Below the pieces are notes generated by a model. It was not told the DNA's origin. It saw only the letters and a list, made by a program, of their open reading frames with translations, and searched no databases. Source: Paramacrobiotus richtersi (lineage: Eukaryota > Tardigrada > Eutardigrada > Parachela > Macrobiotidae). From it: a DNA stretch of 24,159 nt. Both the position numbers and the translations under genes were made by a program. The DNA is taken from positions 1 through 24,159 of the forward strand of contig JAQGAU010000764.1 in NCBI GenBank assembly GCA_034698045.1, read 5' to 3'. Shown piece after piece: positions 19,057-24,159 of this stretch (position 1 is its first letter; each line of letters starts with the position of its first letter).

Positions 19057-19924
19057 TTCATTATGAGCAGATTGACTAATGCACGTCCATTAGTTCACTA
19101 ATTCACGCGTCCTGTTCCTTTTTTGAAACAACGTTTTTCTGTTGCTGTCGTTAGAGGAACCGTCGCATCAGTGTTGGGTGCACTGCCACGTACTAAGGCG
19201 GTTTTGAATGACAAGACTGCCTTAGACTGGTGTTGGTTGTTTTGGTTTCAATTTTTAGTATCGACATAACTGCAGTAATTATTTTAGCGCCAGCTTCATT
19301 GTACCGCATTCCCAATAAATCTGAGCTAGTGCACGTTCAGTTCAGATTCATTTTAAATGGCGAACACTAAACTTCGAATATTCTGCAATAATATTAACAA
19401 CAACCTTGTTCCTCATTTATGCTACCTGCAAAGCTCGTTTCCATAATTTCATTAGTATGATCCCGAAGACAGGAATGTTGGCTGACATGTGAGTTTAAGT
19501 TATCAGACCACGCTGTGACCATTTGCTCTATCATCAGAAAGTTCTGATTGCGGCACCTCGCGGTAAAATACCTGTCATTAATTGGGAAACGATTTTGTGT
19601 TTTTTCTCAATCCACAGTATGAACGTTACTAGTGTCAATGTGATTCTCCCTGTTGTTCGAGTCTTGACAATGACGAACTCGCAAATTCATTAAATCTGCG
19701 AAGCTAACTCAAGTGTCGCTCAGTTTATTGCTTCATGTCAAATCAAAATGCGGTACGCAAAAATGACCATCCAAAAGCAGATTATTTTCTCTTGTCCTTA
19801 TATGCTGGCAGAATAGTTAAGGTTAAATGTGGATATACTCATTATATCCCCATGTGGGGTCATATTCTCATTTATTTGCGTGGGTTTCCCACACTGCATA
19901 AGTTCCCTTCTGTTGAAGTAATCC
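19057..19924. other. 3' flank of L4 and spacer
   Basis: The likely L4 3' UTR extends to AATAAA at 19314. Beyond it nothing is recognised. The ATG-started frame 19735-19980 runs into intron-like sequence and is not supported. Confidence 0.35.
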
Positions 19925-20045
19925 ATATACTCGAACAGCGGTTTTGTCAGCGGAGCCAACGCCTTTTTGCTCCCGTTTAGATGTGGACGGCATAAAGTTC
20001 TGTTCAAAATGATCAGGAATACCAGACTGTACCGTGGTTACGCTT
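19925..20045 (+). repeat. Degraded fragment of an L4-type intron 1
   Basis: GCGGAGCCAACGCCTTTTTG...TTTAG then ATGTGGACGGCATA and later TTACGCTTAG match L4 intron 1 at about 17122-17258 in order. It is probably the trace of a sixth copy or a partial duplication. Confidence 0.5.
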
Positions 20046-21548
20046 AGCCTTAAGTTGATGTAATTTTAAATTTGCTGCTCAAATGGATAGCTATGTCTGA
20101 AATTCCCGTGTTATTAACTTACTTTGTACCTTTTCCCTGTTTAAATGCCAAAGGTTCTGTATAGTTAGATGCGTACGTTGAATACACATAATATGTGTGA
20201 TCGTTAAAATTTATTCCATAAAAACTCAATCTGCACCTTTCATTTATCATTCATTCACGTTTTTAGCAATCTTGCTCACAAGCTATTTAGGTTTTATTAA
20301 TGGGTGATGCTGTTCCCACTTCCCACCACCTCACACCCCGGTTTGGCTATTCTCACAACCTTACACTACTCGTACCCGTTTTTCAGAACGCTTCCGCACC
20401 ACCTTTGGCTGTTCTCCGTTTCTCACATGCAACTACGGCACTCCACTTTCTGGGTCTTCTCACTACTTGTTTGCCACGATCTTTCGCTATCCTCTACGAA
20501 AAACAGACTCGCCCCGTTCTGTTGTATTACAAGGCGCGTATGCTGTAATACAAGTGGCTAAGCATTTTATCTCGCTTTAAGCTTTAACTCGCACCAGTGC
20601 AGAAGGACGGATATGAGTGGGGATCCTTTGCCATGGCTTATAATGTGGAAGAAATGTCGAAGCTCTAGATTCAGTCTATAATGAAGGATGCGACCGAATC
20701 TGCGGGAAGGGCTGAGTAGAGAAAGGCTGCGATTTGCACGGTTTTCTACTGGAATGTGACACAACTGTCACCAAAGAGACCCTCTCGCGGCAGCCCTTGA
20801 ACGACCCAGCTCCAAATAAACTGAAGCCGATGCTGTACAGTTCTCTATGTCATGCACTAACGAAGTGCGTTCTGCGCAGAATACGGAGAATAGCCATTTC
20901 CTTTATGAAGAGCGGTATTGCTCTTTATTTCCACCTAACATTTGATAGGCTTTGCGGCGCAATTATGTAGTGCTCCGCCGTCCCCGGATAGTATCTTTCA
21001 TGCTCGCAGGGTTTGCATTTCCATACTATATAGTTGTCAGAAAATACTATGTCGGTCTGACGAATATTGAAATTATCGTTCCAAACTTATTACTTGCGTC
21101 ACAAATTTGAACAGATTCTTCCATTCTCTTATTTCCTATGAAAGTCTCCCAAGACCACTCAAAACCGCAGCCACAACGGGTACTAGGTGGGCAAGGGGTT
21201 TTACTGTAAATGCAAATAAGAATATTCCGCGGCCGGCACGATCTACAATGTCATAATTCTAACAAAGAACGAAGATGCGGTGCATGTGAAAAGTATGCTG
21301 CATATTCTCCATCAGTATTTCGTCTGGCAAAAAGATGTTAAAATGTGCTTGAAAACATACAGATAGATGAGATGATTCAGTTAGCCATATTAGTTAAGCG
21401 CTGCGGTAGGCATTAAAATGCAACTGCAGTGATCATACGAGCAAGTGTCCGCTCTCGTCAGTGTCCGCGGACCCGGCTGCGATTCGAACAGTCCCAGATC
21501 ACGAAATGTCCCCATTCAGCTGCAGGGCGGTTACTCGTCAACAATATG
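20046..21548. other. Spacer, nothing recognised
   Basis: A pyrimidine-rich stretch lies at about 20320-20530. Open frames at 20300-20561 and 20734-20970 lack ATG starts of good context, domains or paralogues. The last 100 bp are the 3' flank of L5 and match the flank of L3 (about 13100-13200). Confidence 0.35.
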
Positions 21549-21725
21549 TTACCACGAAAAGTAAATTGTTACGGATGCAGTGCTGTTTCGGAGCGCAGTC
21601 AAGCTGTGCAGAGTAAGTTTGTTCAGAGTGTGCAGGTCCAGACCGGCCACGTCAGCCAGACTCCATTTCCGGCCGCGATAATGCGCACGTTCCCGTGGAT
21701 CACTACTCTGCCTCTCGTCCAGAAT
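21549..21725 (-). CDS. L5 exon 3, conserved tail
   Basis: ILDERQSSDPRERAHYRGRKW, LDLHTLNKLTLHSL and a YFSW end. One codon longer than the other four tails. Confidence 0.75.
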   Translation of the reverse strand: MLDERQSSDPRERAHYRGRKWSLADVAGLDLHTLNKLTLHSLTALRNSTASVTIYFSW

Positions 21726-24157
21726 CTGCAAATTAGCAAATCGTTTTATTCAAAATTTTCTATCATCACTAATGCCCACAATTTACAAGTACCACCACCG
21801 CGGGCGTGCCGAATACAGAGCAAAAAAGAACCGCTTATTTATTTCTCACATCCCCCAATCAGTTTTGACTGTTTTCCGCATAAGTTTCGCGTGCGGAATG
21901 GAATAAAATTCATATGCGTAAAAGATCGCAGCGAAGGGTTTCCAGTATGTTTCCGTATTCGGTATACTTTTTTTCAAGTAGATCGAAGACGAGTGTTAAA
22001 GCGCGGGGTAATAAACTAGATGAGATTGGATGTTTTAATACGTAACGTTTCGAAACGTGTAGCTGTCCTGTTCGCAAACGCTGTTAAATTAATGGGCCAT
22101 TACAGGTAATGGGCCATTCATACCGCATGTTTCTAAGATGCTGTATGGCGGACTTACTTTTACAATCTCTTCCTGCTGGTACTCGCTCCACTGGCCACTA
22201 GCAGCGATCCAATCCGACAACTGTTTCACCTCTGTTTCAACCAGTTGTGGCAGGCTGTCTTCTATCCGAGACCATACCTCTTCAATGGTCACGAAGCCAA
22301 CAATGCGCCCGGTGAGAAATATGAACCTAGTCACTTTTGTCCAACCATATGCACTCCTGTTTACATCCACCTCCACGTTGTACAACAGCAGCTTCTGACA
22401 GGCAGCTGTCATATCATTTAATTCGGCAACAAAGCAGCCAAGCGAGTCTGAAAAGGTATCGCGCGATTGCGCAGTATACACGGCATCCGCTAACAGCATC
22501 GTCTGCACCGGCACGTGGTGACCTCTTGCGACAAGAGTCCGGAACAGCGACCCACCACAGAACAATGGGTACTTGCCGGCGTCGACACCAACGTTGAGGA
22601 TGATTTTAGAGTGGCACGTCCAACCGTGGTACAGACTGGCCACCGACATGTAATCTTGCTCTCTGTTCAGGTAACGGACGCGAACCACCCTTGTGATGTG
22701 TGGGGACGTGAGGATACAGTTCCAATCAGCACACACTCGGCGGAGGCGCCACTGGTCCGCGGTGTCCAAATGCTCGAATGTGCACCCCACGAGATCCTTC
22801 GGCAAGAACTGGATGCTGTATGCTGGGGTAGACATTGTATCATTTTCGAGTTCTCCATTTGCCGATAAGTCCATGTCAGTCTCGGACCACTTCCGTTTCC
22901 TCTGTTGCCATTTCTCCCTGCCACAGTCACGTTCCGCCACAACCAGTAGACGAGCCCATTCGTCCGGCTAAAGAACGGTTTTAGGTTACAGATTAGTAGC
23001 AGTCCTTTTGTATGACACATTAATATTGTGCTGCCAGTAAGCCAGTTTGACGCGCTTGTTTAATTTGGTGCGGGATCTTGCAAGCACGAACATGATCTGC
23101 AATGCCGTCTCGACGGCAATTAGAACCGTCCGGCGGACAAAAATTTCGTGCGGCATAAACTTTGCCCACCCAAAAGCAATTTCTTCCTTTAGGACAGCAG
23201 TCTAAAGGTTATTTGGATACTTTTATCACTACATAAATAACTGATTCCAGCCGGCCAGTTTTCCCAGAGCTCTATGTCATATGAACAGTGGTGGCTGGGC
23301 ATGTCAGACACAGACGGCTTTCGAATTGGACACCTTTTCACATCGGCTTATCTTCAGTGTACAGTATATATTACGACACAACCGACCGCTCCCATGCATT
23401 GACAAATGTGCGGGTTGATTTGAAGAAATTTGATTATTCTTGCTAAACTCTCCTAACCAGTCTAGATTGGCATTTGTGAATTAGGTCTTACCGTTTGGAT
23501 TTTCTGGGGTAAGTTATCGTAGCCACTTAGTCCAGTTCGGATATAATGCAGCAAATTTTGATCCATTTTGAGTGCTTTAAAGAATGTCCTGGGACGGGAA
23601 AGCGATTCTCGATTATTTTGGTTCAAAACGTCCAAGATTTCCTGAGCAGAATTCTTGTCATATGAGAACCATTCCGGCAGGCGAACGCTGTCCTTGATAA
23701 AATGTTGCTCGCCAACACGCAAAGTTTCCAGCATTTTATATGTTGTCGTTTCGCGAATCCGCCGTTCTGGCACGACGATAACTTTCTCTCCGTTCGGTAG
23801 ACTAGCCTTAACCAGGCCAAACATTGTCGTTGAGCTAAACTCCGCGGCGATCAGCAGGCCCGAGTACCATGTTTTGGGATCTTTTGGACTAAGACGTACT
23901 AGCACCTCAACTGGAATTTGTCTTCCCTGATAACTGCCGGTCCTTTCAAGCGTCAAACGGCGGATGGTTTGTCGTCTGTTGAGATATATCGTCCCAAAGG
24001 GCACGAACTGGTGAATGGCTCTTCCTTCGCATTCCCAGTCGATCATCAATCCGCCAAAGCCGCAGTCAGCGAGTGTGCCCAGCTGGAACGTTCCGTCCTT
24101 TCCGCGTACCTCGATGATATCAGATTCGGGCGCAGTAGATCGGTGCTGTGTACGTGG
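21549..24157 (-). CDS. L5: FMRP-NTD-like/F-box fusion gene, intact, 5' end off window
   Basis: Minus strand: exon 1 24157-23492 (222 codons visible), exon 2 22967-22158 (270 codons), exon 3 21725-21549 (58 codons plus TAA), giving at least 550 residues. Splice sites are canonical (gtaaga...tctttag; gtaagt...ttgcag) and all phase 0. The first visible residues (HRSTAPESDIIEVRG) align with residue 6 onward of L3, so only a few codons and the ATG are missing. Domain order: two Tudor/Agenet-type repeats, KH0-like segment, KRK basic motif, F-box (FLPKDLVGCTFEHLD ... RRVCADWN), unclassified region, Trp-ending tail. I infer an SCF-type substrate receptor with an FMRP-type reader module at its front. 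It is the only copy here with no visible lesion. Confidence 0.75.
22158..22967 (-). CDS. L5 exon 2, F-box exon, intact
   Basis: It opens PDEWARLL. RKRKWSETD sits near residue 23 and the F-box at about residues 52-86 of the exon. Then SVASLYHGW, GGSLFRTL, VAELNDM, VWSRIEDSL and QLSDW before the donor. Confidence 0.8.
23492..24157 (-). CDS. L5 exon 1, FMRP N-terminal-like module, partial
   Basis: VEVRG-type opening (IIEVRGKDGTFQLG), PFGTIYLNRR, PVEVLVRLS, KTWYSGLLIA, VIVPERRIR, then the KH0-like RLPEWFSYDKNSAQEILDVL and LLHYIRTG. A three-residue insertion follows IRTG relative to L3. Cut by the window edge. Confidence 0.75.
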
Positions 24158-24159
24158 AC

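Noticed and set aside
21470..21500. tRNA-like TTCGAAC
   Set aside because: The flanks do not pair as a T-arm and no other tRNA arms are present.
21429..22019. 196-codon plus-strand open frame
   Set aside because: It lies antisense to L5 exon 3 and intron 2. The conserved, spliced minus-strand reading explains the sequence.
22138..22868. Plus-strand open frames across L5 exon 2
   Set aside because: Antisense to a conserved F-box exon, with no features of their own.
23107..23122. Perfect 7-bp hairpin in L5 intron 1 (TGCCGTC-TC-GACGGCA)
   Set aside because: Too short to be informative and without a run of T; no terminator role is expected in an animal intron.

Overview
This is animal nuclear DNA. 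It has spliceosomal introns with GTAAGT-type donors and polypyrimidine-AG acceptors, TATA-driven small secretory genes, and a protein module otherwise known from the animal FMRP/FXR family. My best guess at the lineage is a small ecdysozoan, possibly a tardigrade. That guess rests on general impression (F-box expansion, compact genes) and not on a decisive marker.

Five copies (L1-L5) of one three-exon gene dominate the window. Exon 1 (about 225-240 codons) looks like the N-terminal half of FMRP: two Agenet/Tudor-type repeats followed by a KH0-like segment. Exon 2 (about 270 codons) carries a conserved basic KRK motif, an F-box and an unclassified C-terminal region. Exon 3 (57-58 codons) is a short conserved tail ending in Trp-stop. 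Every nominal exon junction is phase 0. L1 (1069-3503, +) and L2 (7578-8841, +) are sister copies. L3 (15443-13181, -) and L4 (16392-19056, +) are head to head. L5 (24157-21549, -) is tail to tail with L4 and runs off the right edge.

Only L5 looks undamaged within the window. L1 has a 2-nt deletion and a stop in exon 2. L2 has no exon 1. L3 has two 1-nt deletions and a stop in exon 2. L4 has an AT where the intron-1 acceptor AG should be. All four FMRP-like exons are nevertheless open.

The spacers hold small secretory genes. Between L1 and L2 there is a four-exon cystatin-like gene (6146-5508, -), with a second cystatin-like exon upstream of it. Between L2 and L3 there is a three-exon knottin-type (inhibitor cystine knot) precursor (10385-10000, -). 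A cysteine-free paralogue (12060-12396, +) has a homologous leader and tail, but its middle exon carries repeated Gly-Lys-Arg processing sites. A short duplicated ORF (4707-4808 and 9916-10062, +) lies antisense to the knottin 3' end.

Mobile or repeat DNA includes a 230-bp direct repeat, identical by eye (7035-7264 and 12849-13078), a roughly 165-bp foldback element in L4 intron 2, an AT-rich tandem array between L3 and L4, and a degraded piece of an L4-type intron 1 near 19925-20045. Long stretches between these hold nothing I can recognise.
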